64,000 nucleotides of DNA from Marinobacter sp. AC-23 (GTDB taxonomy: Bacteria > Pseudomonadota > Gammaproteobacteria > Pseudomonadales > Oleiphilaceae): the NCBI RefSeq assembly GCF_001858325.1, contig NZ_MBPP01000078.1, positions 60,516-124,515 on the forward strand, written 5' to 3'. The notes beneath the pieces were generated by a model. The model did no database searches. It saw only the letters and a program-made list of their open reading frames with translations, and was not told the DNA's origin. Below are positions 1-8,764 of this stretch, piece by piece. Position 1 is the first letter of the stretch. Each line of letters starts with the position of its first letter. Position numbers and translations under genes: made by a program.

Positions 1-832
1 AACGCATGGAGAGGTCGATGGCCTTGACGTCTTTGGTCAGCGCGCCAATGGAAATATAGTCGACACCGGTTTCCGCAATGGGAACCAACGTATCCGCGTT
101 AATGCCTCCCGAAGCCTCCAGCTTTGCTCGCCCTTCGTTTATGGCGACCGCCGTGCGCAGGTCATCTATAGAAAACTCGTCAAGCATGATGATGTCAGCA
201 CCGGCACTAAGAGCCTGCTCCAGCTCTGCCAGATTTTCGGTTTCGACCTCTACGGGTTTGCCAGGTGCAATTCTGCGAGCTTCATTAATTGCGCTAGCAA
301 TAGACCCGCAAGCCGAGATGTGGTTTTCCTTGATGAGAAAGGCATCCCATAGGCCAATTCTATGGTTGTCGCAGCCGCCACAGGTTACCGCGTATTTTTG
401 GGCAAGGCGCAATCCCGGCAGAGTTTTTCGAGTATCCAGAAGGCGTACACCTGTGTGAGCCACTTGAGCTGCGTAGCCTGAGCAGTTTGTTGCCACCCCT
501 GAAAGGGTTTGAAGCCAGTTTAGCGCGGATCGCTCGGCAGTGAGCAGGCTTCTTGCCGGCCCTTTCATGCGAAACAAAACCTGGTCGGGGGATACCGAAT
601 CGCCATCCCGAACCAGCCACTCCAATGACACGGAGCTGTCCACCTGGCGAAACACTTCGTCTACCCACTGGCGTCCCGCTATTGTTGCCTGCTCCCGCGT
701 AATGACGCGCCCCGTAGCCTGTTTTTCCTGGGGGATAAGCTGGGCCGTTATATCGCCGTCGCCGATGTCCTCGCGCAGGCTCCCAGCAACGGTTTCGATT
801 CGAGACTGGCGTAGGCGTTCAGTGAAATTCAT
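1..832 (-). CDS. nadC: Quinolinate phosphoribosyltransferase, 3' end cut by window edge
   Basis: Converts quinolinate plus PRPP to nicotinate mononucleotide, CO2 and pyrophosphate in de novo NAD synthesis, in the cytoplasm. Reading from the ATG at 832, the frame stays open to base 1, giving about 277 residues. The family is about 280-295 residues, so only the last few are missing. Recognisable motifs, in order: SALNWLQTLSGVAT, DTRKTLPGLR, GGCDNHRIGL, GADIIMLDE, EASGGIN and GVDYISIGALTK, which is close to the normal C-terminus. It is divergent from the DUF1631 gene, and this pairing followed by ampD-ampE is the order known from Pseudomonas aeruginosa. No frame break is seen here, unlike many neighbours. 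Confidence 0.93.
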   Translation of the reverse strand, partial: MNFTERLRQSRIETVAGSLREDIGDGDITAQLIPQEKQATGRVITREQATIAGRQWVDEVFRQVDSSVSLEWLVRDGDSVSPDQVLFRMKGPARSLLTAERSALNWLQTLSGVATNCSGYAAQVAHTGVRLLDTRKTLPGLRLAQKYAVTCGGCDNHRIGLWDAFLIKENHISACGSIASAINEARRIAPGKPVEVETENLAELEQALSAGADIIMLDEFSIDDLRTAVAINEGRAKLEASGGINADTLVPIAETGVDYISIGALTKDVKAIDLSMR

Positions 833-954
833 GGTTATGCATCCGCTTGTGTCTGGGCCAGAGGGGCCTGAAATATTCCGGGGCACAATTCTATAGTTCG
901 CCAGCGGTTTCGCCAAATCCTGCTGGAAGTGTGATCTGAGTCCAGTCTACACAA

Positions 955-982
955 AAGGTGACAAATTCTGACACAAGGTGAC
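955..982. promoter_or_regulatory. Direct repeat AAGGTGAC x2, 20 bp apart
   Basis: The octamer AAGGTGAC occurs at 955-962 and again at 975-982, exactly two helical turns apart, in the divergent space between nadC and the DUF1631 gene. A -10-like TATGAT lies at 995-1000, just downstream on the plus strand. Spacing and position suit an operator, but no regulator is identified and chance is possible. The rest of this 234-bp gap shows nothing I can name. Confidence 0.25.
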
Positions 983-1066
983 GCAGACAACTCGTATGAT
1001 GTGTAATCAGAGTAGTGTCAAACCTATGGCCAAGCATTTTACATGATCTTGGTCGGGAGCCGTTGA

Positions 1067-3360
1067 ATGAAGCAGGATAACAAGGTTGTCAGTTTTTCCG
1101 GTCAGAAGCCGTTTTCCCGGTTTGATCTGCCTCCGGCCCTTGTTCGCTTGCGTGATACCTCTGGCCAAGCTCTAAAGAGTGTTCTTGGGCGTTTTTTTGA
1201 ACGTGCTGACGACGCCTTGTTTGAGCTGGCCGACCGCGCTGGCTCCAATAAGGATCAGACCGTTTATTTTGACGCCATGCGCGAACTAAGGTTGCGGCGC
1301 AAAGCTATGGCAGTCTCCGTACTGCAATACGTCAGCCAGGCATTTAACGATATTGGCCAGTTCCGGCCTCGGCACTCAAGCGGGGCGCTGGATGAAGTAG
1401 ATCAGGACTCTCTTAGCTTGGTCGAGCATTCAGATCTGGAGCAGCAGGTTGCTGTTGATAATCTGATTAATAAGCTGCGTAACCGCTATCAAGACCCAAT
1501 CCAGCTTTTGTCGTTGCGGGTAAATCACTTGGTTCCCGGCGTTGAGCTGGCAGAAAACCAAATGCCTCTCAGCCCGGAAGTTATTTGCACAGGCTTGGCG
1601 GAGGCCTGCGCAGATCTGGATATCGATATCCGTGCCAAACTGGTTGTGCTGAAGCTGTTTGATCGCTTGCTGGCAGATACGCTTGGTGATTTTTATCAGG
1701 ACGCTAACCGCACGCTGATTTCGGAAGGCATTTTGCCAGATGTTAAGCGGCCACAGGCCCGTTCACCAGGGGGGGCTCGACCGCCAGGTCGGCGACGTCG
1801 GCCCCCGTGCCTCCAAGCTCTGTGCAGCACGGGGCAGGCAGTGAGACCGGCGAGACGAGTGGCAGCCAGAGCTATGGCTATGATCATATTCCGGGTAATG
1901 TTCCTTATGCGACGTTTTCCGAATTGAGCGCGCTCCTGCACCAGAAAGGCAACCCACAGGCAACGGCCGATCAGGCCGTTGGGAGTGGCACCTACCTCGA
2001 TACGGATCGGTTGATGGCTCGTCTTAGCGAGGCGCAAGCCTCGTTTGGCCAAACGCAGGGTATTGAAATGGCCTCGTTCGACCAGCAGCTTCAGTCCGTG
2101 CTTCAGGTGGCCAACGGGCAAAAGGCCAATGTCGGCCAGGTAGACAGTGATGTGATCAACCTGGTGTCTATGTTGTTCGATTTCATACTCGAAGACCGGC
2201 AATTGCACCCGGTAATGAAGGCGCTCATCGGGCGCTTACAGATACCTGTATTGAAGGTTGCCCTGAGCGACAAAACCTTCTTTAACCGCGGTGGCCACCC
2301 GGTTCGTAAGTTGTTGAATGAGCTTGCACTATCTGCCATTGGCTGGAGCGAAAAGCGTGCAGGTCAGCGGGATCCTTTGCATGAAAAAATAGGGTCTGTT
2401 GTGGATCGGGTGCTCAACGAGTTTACCGATAACGTATCGCTTTTTGATGAACTGCTTAAAGACTTTTGCCATTTTACGGATCTTGATCGCCGCCGCGGGG
2501 AGCTCGTAGAGCAACGACTGCGGGATGCTGAAGAGGGCAGGGCGCGCCAGGAGCGGGCAAGCCATGCTGCTGAGTCACTGGTTAAGGATTTCACCGCCGA
2601 GCGAGATGTTCCTGCGCCTGTTTTTGAGATGCTTAGCGAAGCCTGGACAAGATATTTGCAATGGGTGCTGTTGCGGGAAGGCGAAGAAAGTGAGCGCTGG
2701 GCCGACGCGAGTGAGCTTACAAGGCACCTTGTCTGGAGTGTGGATCCGCAGCCAGTTGAAGCGACCACTCGAAGTGAACTGCTTAGAGCTATACCGGCTA
2801 TTGTTGACGATTTTCGCATAGCTCTTCAGGAGATATCCTGGGATCCGTTTGCCACAGATGCGGCTGTGCGCGATCTGGAACTGGCCCACGTTGACGTGTT
2901 TCAGCGTTTGGCGACGGCACCGGCTCAGGCTGAAAGAGATTCTGAACGAATAGCTGCAGTGGCGATTACCGAAGAGCTAGAAGTGGGCGTGACAGAAGCA
3001 GGCGAAGCTGAGTTAGCACCGCTTGTCATTCCAAAGCCTGTTGCTGAAGCGCCAGCCCTGGACGAGGCAGAATCAGTTTCCCAGCAATGGTTGGATCAAA
3101 CTGACAACCTTCGGGTTGGGGCCTGGGTTGAGCTAATACGTGAAGAAACCAAGCTGCGCTGTAAGCTGGCGGCGTTTATCAAAGCTACTGGCAAGTATAT
3201 TTTCGTCAATCGCAGTGGCGCGAAGGTTGCTGAGTACCGCCGCCAGGAGCTGGCTGCTGAAATGGCGAGTGGGGTCGTCAGCATGCTTGATGATGGGCTT
3301 ATCTTCGACAGAGCGCTGGAATCCATCATTGATAACCTGCGTAGCAATCGCAAGGATTGA
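1067..3360 (+). CDS. DUF1631 family protein (frame broken by 1-base loss)
   Basis: Large acidic, helix-rich soluble protein of the DUF1631 family. Its function is not established. The N-terminal part (1067 to about 1775) starts MKQDNKVVSFSGQKPFSR and continues in a second frame from about 1774 to 3360. The break falls on a run of seven G at 1769-1775. One more G joins the two parts through a low-complexity Ser/Gly/Ala linker to a 764-residue protein, the usual family size. The start ATG at 1067 has no overlapping alternative. It sits between nadC (divergent) and ampD (72 bp downstream), the same neighbourhood as in Pseudomonas aeruginosa. I assign no biochemical role. Confidence 0.8.
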
Positions 3361-3432
3361 TCCGTGGTAACAGGCCTTGCTTTGTGATTCAATCAAACCA
3401 CAACGTAATGCTCTGATAATCATGGATTCATC

Positions 3433-4083
3433 TTGCCCCATTCAGCCTCTGACAAATCCGGTGCGACCGTTTACGGCGAAGACTTAAAAACTCTTCGTGA
3501 GACAGGACGCCTTTCGTCTGCCCGCTGGTGCTCGTCGCCGAACTATGGCCCCCGACCAGAAGGTGTGAATATAAGCCTTCTGGTTGTGCACAGTATTAGC
3601 CTTCCTCCCGGTCAGTTTGGCGGAACCTATATTGAGCAGTTTTTTACGAATTGCTTGAACCCCGCCGACCACCCGTATTTTTCAACCATTGCCGATATGC
3701 ACGTGTCCGCCCATGCCCTGATTCGCCGGGACGGAGCTGTGGTGCAGTTCGTCAGTCTGTTGGAAAGAGCCTGGCACGCCGGGCGATCGAGCTTTCAGGG
3801 GGTTGAGGAATGTAATGATTTCTCCATCGGAATTGAGCTTGAGGGCGCAGATGACATTCCTTATACCCCAGAGCAGTATCGGTCGCTGGCTATTCTCACA
3901 GACGTGATTCGTTCAGCCTGGCCGGCCATTACCCGTGATCGGATTGTCGGCCACTGTGATATCGCGCCCGGCCGCAAGACGGATCCCGGTCCAGCGTTTG
4001 ACTGGCAAGAATTTTGGGAATCGCTACTGTCTACCCAGCTGGGCAAGCCCTGCGGTGCACAGCCTCTTAAAGGAGCTGAGTGA
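3433..4083 (+). CDS. ampD: 1,6-anhydro-N-acetylmuramyl-L-alanine amidase AmpD
   Basis: Cytoplasmic zinc amidase that removes the stem peptide from anhydromuropeptides during peptidoglycan recycling, and so keeps the AmpR inducer low. About 216 residues, family-typical. The expected zinc ligands are visible: the His in NISLLVVHS and the His and Asp of GHCDIAPGRKTDPG, with the substrate-pocket stretch HVSAHALIRRDG between. The only in-frame start is TTG at 3433, with no good ribosome site. An ATG at 3422 lies one frame away and would join after a one-base insertion, so a further sequence error at the 5' end is possible. It is directly abutted by ampE. Confidence 0.9.
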   Translation: MPHSASDKSGATVYGEDLKTLRETGRLSSARWCSSPNYGPRPEGVNISLLVVHSISLPPGQFGGTYIEQFFTNCLNPADHPYFSTIADMHVSAHALIRRDGAVVQFVSLLERAWHAGRSSFQGVEECNDFSIGIELEGADDIPYTPEQYRSLAILTDVIRSAWPAITRDRIVGHCDIAPGRKTDPGPAFDWQEFWESLLSTQLGKPCGAQPLKGAE

Positions 4084-4970
4084 ATGATTTTGGTGGTCTT
4101 CCTTATTGCTTACCTGGTACGGCGCCGTCTCGACAACCTCAACGTGGTTTCCAGCGATGAGCTTTGGCGGCGCTGGTTTCATCAGGGAAGCGTTGTTAAA
4201 GCTGGCGGTGAATCAGGCACCTTGAGGGGCCTGGTGTTTGTGGCTGTGCCGGCATTTTTGGTAGCGCTGAGTGTCTATGTTGTGGCGCTTTATGGCTGGC
4301 GGGTAGCAGCTATCCGCTCGAAGTTCTTGTGCTTGTACTGATGATGGGTACACCTGGCTGGCGGCAGTCGGTGGAGCCTTATGCGCAAGCCTGGCAAAAC
4401 GGTGACATGCAGGCGGCGTGGCATCATGTGCAGGAGCGTCTACCGGCCAGCGAGCGTGGTGCAGCAGTGTCACCCGAAACCATGCACCTATCCTTGTCCA
4501 AGGCGCTTATGCTGGCTGTGTTTCAGCGCTTCTTCCTTGTGGCTTTCTGGTATGCGGTGGGCGGTATTGGCCTGGCAATCTTTGTGCGCGGGCTTGTGGC
4601 CCTGGCAGAGCAATGGCCCCAGGCGGCTGCGAGGCCGCGGTATCTAAAAGCCTGTGAGTGGGTTAACTGGATACCCGTAAGGTTGCTTTCAATCACCTTC
4701 GGAATCGCCGGCGATCTGTCGGGTTGGCTGGGAGAATCCAAGGCGGCTATTACCGGTGTCACAAAAAAGACCTCAGAGGTGCTCATGATTTCTGCTAACG
4801 GGTCGTTAACCGGGTATGCACTTGATCCGGCCCGTTTTTCCCGGATTCATCCGGATGAATGGGCCAGTTTTGGTGGACGAAGCCTGAGCGCGGTGAGAGA
4901 CCTGCTTAACCGGAGTATGCTGGTTTGGATTTGCCTTTTGGCGCTATTGGTTATTGCAGGCGTTGTCTGA
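4084..4970 (+). CDS. ampE: AmpE-like inner-membrane protein (frame broken)
   Basis: Integral membrane protein encoded with AmpD. AmpE is proposed to act as a sensor or transducer for beta-lactamase induction, but its molecular role is uncertain. The start ATG follows the ampD stop with no gap. The frame changes near 4298-4303 (TGGCGGG). One extra G gives ALYGWAGSSYPLEVLVLV and a 295-residue product. Features seen: several hydrophobic segments, an internal stretch CEWVNWIPVRLLSITFGIAG resembling the DWVPVRLAG segment of AmpE, and a final membrane helix LVWICLLALLVIAGVV. The match to the family is moderate; the ampD partner supports it. Confidence 0.78.
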
Positions 4971-5076
4971 GTAATCAAGTGGTAGGAATTAGCGCTCAAG
5001 TTTTACAGCGTTCAGGCGATAACAAAAAAAAGAACATGAATTCAGTTTTTTTGTGTTTATAAAAGAGAGAGCCGAT

Positions 5077-7106
5077 GTGAAGCAACTCATTAATCCCGCA
5101 GTAGCACTGATGAACCGGTTGCCGATGCTGTACAAGTTCAGCCTTATAAGCATCCTGTTCCTCTTACCGATTGGTGGGTTGTCCTGGCTTGTGATGACTG
5201 AGCTCAATCGTTCAGTTGCGACCATGACTCGCGGTGTTGAAGGCTTGGAACAATTGCATCACATTGATCGCCTTGTGGATGCTTCTATGGACTACCGGGA
5301 TTACAGAGCGCCGGCAGTGATTAAAAACGAAAGTGCCATCAAGACTCTCTCAGATAAAGCCGCTAGCGAAATAACGTCGGTTTTGGACACTTTAACGGCT
5401 CAGACACGCTCGTTTGACGTATCTGGGGCTTGGGCTGATCAAGTCGAGGGCCTCAAGTCTGACTGGCAGGATCTTCGTGCAGATGATAACTACCAGACCA
5501 ACTTTGATCCTCAGTTCAAGTATTTTCAGGAATTTGTCCAAAAGGCGCTGGCGCTGCTTCCAGCCACTATAGAGACATCAGGGTTGGGCCAGGGAGCTTC
5601 AAGGGAAAACCTGCTTATTCTTGGGCTTATTCGTGAAACCCTGCCGGAAGCCCGAAGTGTGATCGGACAGGCACGCTCCTATGGCATGTTTGCATTGGTT
5701 GAAGGCCAAGTAGGTTACGCGCTCAGTGAAAGCTTTAACGAAATTTACGATGGCTTGACCAACCGTAGTTCGCTGCTTTCGCCTGCACTCACATTTGCCG
5801 CCGATGCCTCTCCGGCACTGGCATCTCAGTCGGGTAATGCGCTCGAAAAGGTTGATGAAAGCCTTCTGAATGTCCGTGAATTGCTTGACGTAAATATCAT
5901 CACACCCATGCGGCTGGAGATGACTTGGCAGGAATATGATTCGCGTATTTCTGCATCGCTGGCAAGCTATGGTGAGTTGAAAGACGCAGCGTTTGATGTG
6001 ATTGGCACCAATCTAAACGCCAGGCTGGAGCAGGAAGTGAGTCAACGCCGCCTCATCGTAGTGGCGCTGATTGTGGTACTGCTGTTTGTTGTGTACCTCT
6101 ATATTGGCTTCTTTATGTCTGTGCGCACAGCCATAAATCGCTTCAGTGAAGCGGCTCGCAAGGTTGCTGCAGGAGATATGACCACTCGTATTTCACTTGA
6201 TAACCGCGATGAACTCGGCGAGCTGACCGGTGAGTTCAACAATATGACGGATCGAATGGCTGATCTGATTCGCTCTGTAGGCCAGACAACTTCTGAAGTT
6301 GACCAACAGGCTGCGCGAGTCAAGGATACGGCTGCCGCCAACAGCGATGCAGTGGCGCGCCAAATGGCAGAGAGTGGCCAGATTAATGAAGCCATGAACC
6401 AAATGGTTGAAGCTGTGAACGAGGTTACAGAGAGCGCTCACCGGGTTGCAGACAGCGCTACAGCAGCTGAACAGGATACAGAAACCGGACGCGGCGTTGT
6501 GTCGGATACAGTGGAAACCATTAACCGGCTGGCGACTGAGATTTCCGGTGCTGTGGATGTCATCAATCGGGTGAGTGCAGACAGCGACAACATAAGCCAG
6601 GTTCTGGTGGAAATAAAAGCAATAGCTGGTCAGACCAACCTTCTGGCGCTTAACGCTGCTATCGAAGCAGCCGCGCGGGCGAACACGGCCGTGGTTTTGC
6701 GGTTGTTGCCGACGAAGTACGCTCTTTGTCCCAGCGCACCCACAAGTCTACCGAAGAAATCGAAGGCATGATTTCACGGCTTCAGAGCGGCGTGAAAGAT
6801 GCAGTAGCGGCCATGACCAATAGCCGTGATGTGACTCAGGCAACCGTTCAGAAATCCGGAGAAGTAACCGAAGCATTGACCCGGATTGCCAATGGTATTT
6901 CGGTGATCGTGGACATGAGTCACCAAATTGCCCAAGCAGCGGAAGAACAGTCTGCCGTATCCAAAGACGTGAACGTCAGCGTTGCTCAAATTGGTGAGCT
7001 GGGTACATCGACTGCGGCTAACGCTGAAGAAACACTGGCCTCATCCCGGCAGATGTCGGAGTTGACCGCATCTCTGCAAAAGCTCGTTGAGGCGTTTAAA
7101 GTCTGA
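5077..7106 (+). CDS. Methyl-accepting chemotaxis protein (frame broken)
   Basis: Inner-membrane chemoreceptor signalling through CheW/CheA. Preferred start is the GTG at 5077 after the AAGAGAGAG ribosome site, although the frame is open back to 5053. Order: membrane helix (about residues 20-40, FSLISILFLLPIGGLSWLVM), a periplasmic ligand domain of about 280 residues that I cannot classify, a second helix around residues 325-345 (LIVVALIVVLLFVVYLYIGF), HAMP, then the signalling hairpin. The break is at CC 6671-6672 inside the highly conserved tip. Restoring one C gives [20 protein letters not shown] and a 676-residue receptor. It follows ampE, as a chemoreceptor gene does in Pseudomonas aeruginosa. 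Ligand unknown. Confidence 0.9.
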
Positions 7107-7131
7107 AGCCGGGCTAAATGCCCGACTTCTT
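7106..7131. terminator. Candidate shared terminator between convergent genes
   Basis: Stem AAGCCGGGC / GCCCGACTT with loop TAAAT at the meeting point of the chemoreceptor (plus) and pduO-type (minus) genes. It has one mismatch and the following T tract is interrupted, so termination strength is doubtful. Confidence 0.4.
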
Positions 7132-7671
7132 CTGATCCCACAGAATTTCTTCAGCACCATCCTGGCGCGCTAACACCCTTGAAGCTACAAACAACAAGTC
7201 TGATAAACGGTTCAGGTACTGGCGCCCTAGGGAGTTGATTGAATCCTCATGGCTGAGCGCAACCACCACACGTTCCGCACGGCGGCAAACGGCACGTGCT
7301 AAGTGACATTGAGCCGCAGCAGGGCTTCCTCCGGGCAGGATGAAGTTCTTCAGGGGTGGAAGAGGTTCGTTCATTTCATCCAGCAGATTTTCCAGCCAGC
7401 TAATGTGCTCGTCATTGATCGCCTTGCTTCCTGGAATCGCAAACTCACCACCTAGGTCAAATAGGTGATGCTGAATGCGGCGCAAGGATTCCAGCATGTC
7501 ATCGTCATTGTCCAGAGTTTCAATCAGCAAGCCGATATGGCAGTTCAACTCATCGGCCATGCCCATGGCCTCAACGCGCTGGGCATTTTTGGCAATACGA
7601 TTGCCATCGGCCAAGCCGGTAGTGCCGTCGTCACCGGTGCGGGTGTAAATTTTGGAAAGGCGATTGCCCAT
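7114..7671 (-). CDS. PduO-type cob(I)alamin adenosyltransferase
   Basis: Transfers the adenosyl group of ATP to cob(I)alamin to make coenzyme B12. 185 residues, typical for the PduO/ATR family. The N-terminal signature KIYTRTGDDGTTGL binds ATP phosphates. MGMADELNCHIGLL and the C-terminal NRLSDLLFVASRV segment (the family's R-x-SD-x-LF motif) complete the trimeric helical-bundle active site. It is last in the minus-strand run pepA-holC-valS-panE-pduO, 56 bp after panE. No B12 biosynthetic genes are nearby, so it may serve corrinoid salvage. Confidence 0.9.
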   Translation of the reverse strand: MGNRLSKIYTRTGDDGTTGLADGNRIAKNAQRVEAMGMADELNCHIGLLIETLDNDDDMLESLRRIQHHLFDLGGEFAIPGSKAINDEHISWLENLLDEMNEPLPPLKNFILPGGSPAAAQCHLARAVCRRAERVVVALSHEDSINSLGRQYLNRLSDLLFVASRVLARQDGAEEILWDQKKSGI

Positions 7672-7727
7672 GAGGCGCTCCTTATTGGTTAGATGCTGAT
7701 TAGTTAAGAGCTGATTGAATAAAAGCG

Positions 7728-8762
7728 TTATAAAGCTTTTATTCGTTCGGACAGCATTTGGTTTACCGGCGTGGCAATGCTATGGCGCTTGCCACACTGC
7801 ACCAGATAGCCGTTGATAAAATCGATCTCGGTTTTACGCCCTGCCATAACATCTGCACGCATGGACGACGTATTGCTGGCGGTACTCCTCGCCACCGTTT
7901 CAATACGCTCCCGCAGAACTTTTGGCGCAATAGCCTCCGACGTTTCCGCTTGAAGCAAAACAGATATCTCTGAGCAAAGCCCGTCAATATTCTGCTGAAA
8001 AAAAGGTGAGTCCAGAATGTCACCGTTAGGACAGTCGAGCAGAGCCGTAAACGGATTGATCCCCGCGTTTATCACCAGCTTCTGCCAGAGTCTTTGCAGG
8101 ATGTTCTCTTCAGCATGAACCCTCAAACCGGTCTCGGCTAACCGTTGCATGACACGTGTTGTGTGTTCAGCGGCAGAAGCTGTGAGTGCACCTACCCAAG
8201 TATCACCAGCCCCGCCATGAACCAACACATCAGGGGAGGGGCGGTTGGCTCCTTCAGTGGTGCTGGCTGCGAGAATCGGCCTTGATGGCCAGCGCTCGGC
8301 AACTGTTTGTTGGCTGCCCAGACCGTTTTGAAATAAAACAACAGGTGTGTTGTTCGGAATGTGAGGTAGCCAAGCTTCCAAAGCCGCGAGCGTATCTCCA
8401 GCTTTCGTTGTTACGAGCAGAAGCCCTACATTCTCAGCTGACTGGAGCCAAGGCAAGACTACATGGGAGCGAGTATCACCGGTGTCTGGCGAAGCCTTCA
8501 GGAAAGCCTCCCCGAAACCTTGTGGAGCCATGGATGGCGGAACAGAGCGTACAAGGATGTATTCACAGCGTGTTTCGGGGAGGCTTTCCTGAAGGCTGAA
8601 GCTTCTCCCAAGCTGATAACTCTCAGACGGATCGCACGACAGGCGAGGCAGGAAACCACAGCGAGCAGAAGGCAAAAGGGCGGCCCAAAGCCGCCCCAAA
8701 GAACCCGCTCCAAGAATGGCGATCTGCTCGCCACCCCCGGAACGCTCACCCACAGATACCAT
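7728..8762 (-). CDS. panE: Ketopantoate reductase family protein with in-frame palindrome insertion
   Basis: NADPH-dependent 2-dehydropantoate 2-reductase (pantothenate pathway) or a close ApbA/PanE homologue. The N-terminal Rossmann motif is IAILGAGSLGRLW. LLVTTKAGDT and VVLFQNGLGSQQTV follow, then the helical C-terminal domain with KLVINAGINPFTALL. At 344 residues it is longer than the roughly 300 usual. The surplus is explained by about 35 residues encoded by a palindromic element at 8493-8597 (SLQESLPETRC through GFGEAFLKA), which sits in the N-terminal domain without breaking the frame. The start ATG at 8762 is 2 bp from the valS stop, so translational coupling is likely. Whether the enlarged enzyme is active cannot be judged from sequence. 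Confidence 0.85.
   Translation of the reverse strand: MVSVGERSGGGEQIAILGAGSLGRLWAALLPSARCGFLPRLSCDPSESYQLGRSFSLQESLPETRCEYILVRSVPPSMAPQGFGEAFLKASPDTGDTRSHVVLPWLQSAENVGLLLVTTKAGDTLAALEAWLPHIPNNTPVVLFQNGLGSQQTVAERWPSRPILAASTTEGANRPSPDVLVHGGAGDTWVGALTASAAEHTTRVMQRLAETGLRVHAEENILQRLWQKLVINAGINPFTALLDCPNGDILDSPFFQQNIDGLCSEISVLLQAETSEAIAPKVLRERIETVARSTASNTSSMRADVMAGRKTEIDFINGYLVQCGKRHSIATPVNQMLSERIKAL
8493..8597. repeat. REP/MITE-like palindromic element inside panE
   Basis: Perfect 26-bp inverted arms, 8493-8518 and 8572-8597, with core sequence CAGGAAAGCCTCCCCGAAAC in the left arm. They enclose 53 bp that contain a small inner palindrome, GCCATGGATGGC. The total is 105 bp, exactly 35 codons, read through in frame by panE. 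It carries no transposase gene and I see no other copy in this window. The form resembles extragenic palindromes of marine gammaproteobacteria, but a position inside a coding region is unusual. Confidence 0.8.
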
Positions 8763-8764
8763 AC

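Noticed and set aside
8493..8597. Integron attC site or CRISPR-like repeat
   Set aside because: There is no GTTRRRY core pair, no integrase and no series of spaced repeats. It is a single long inverted repeat.
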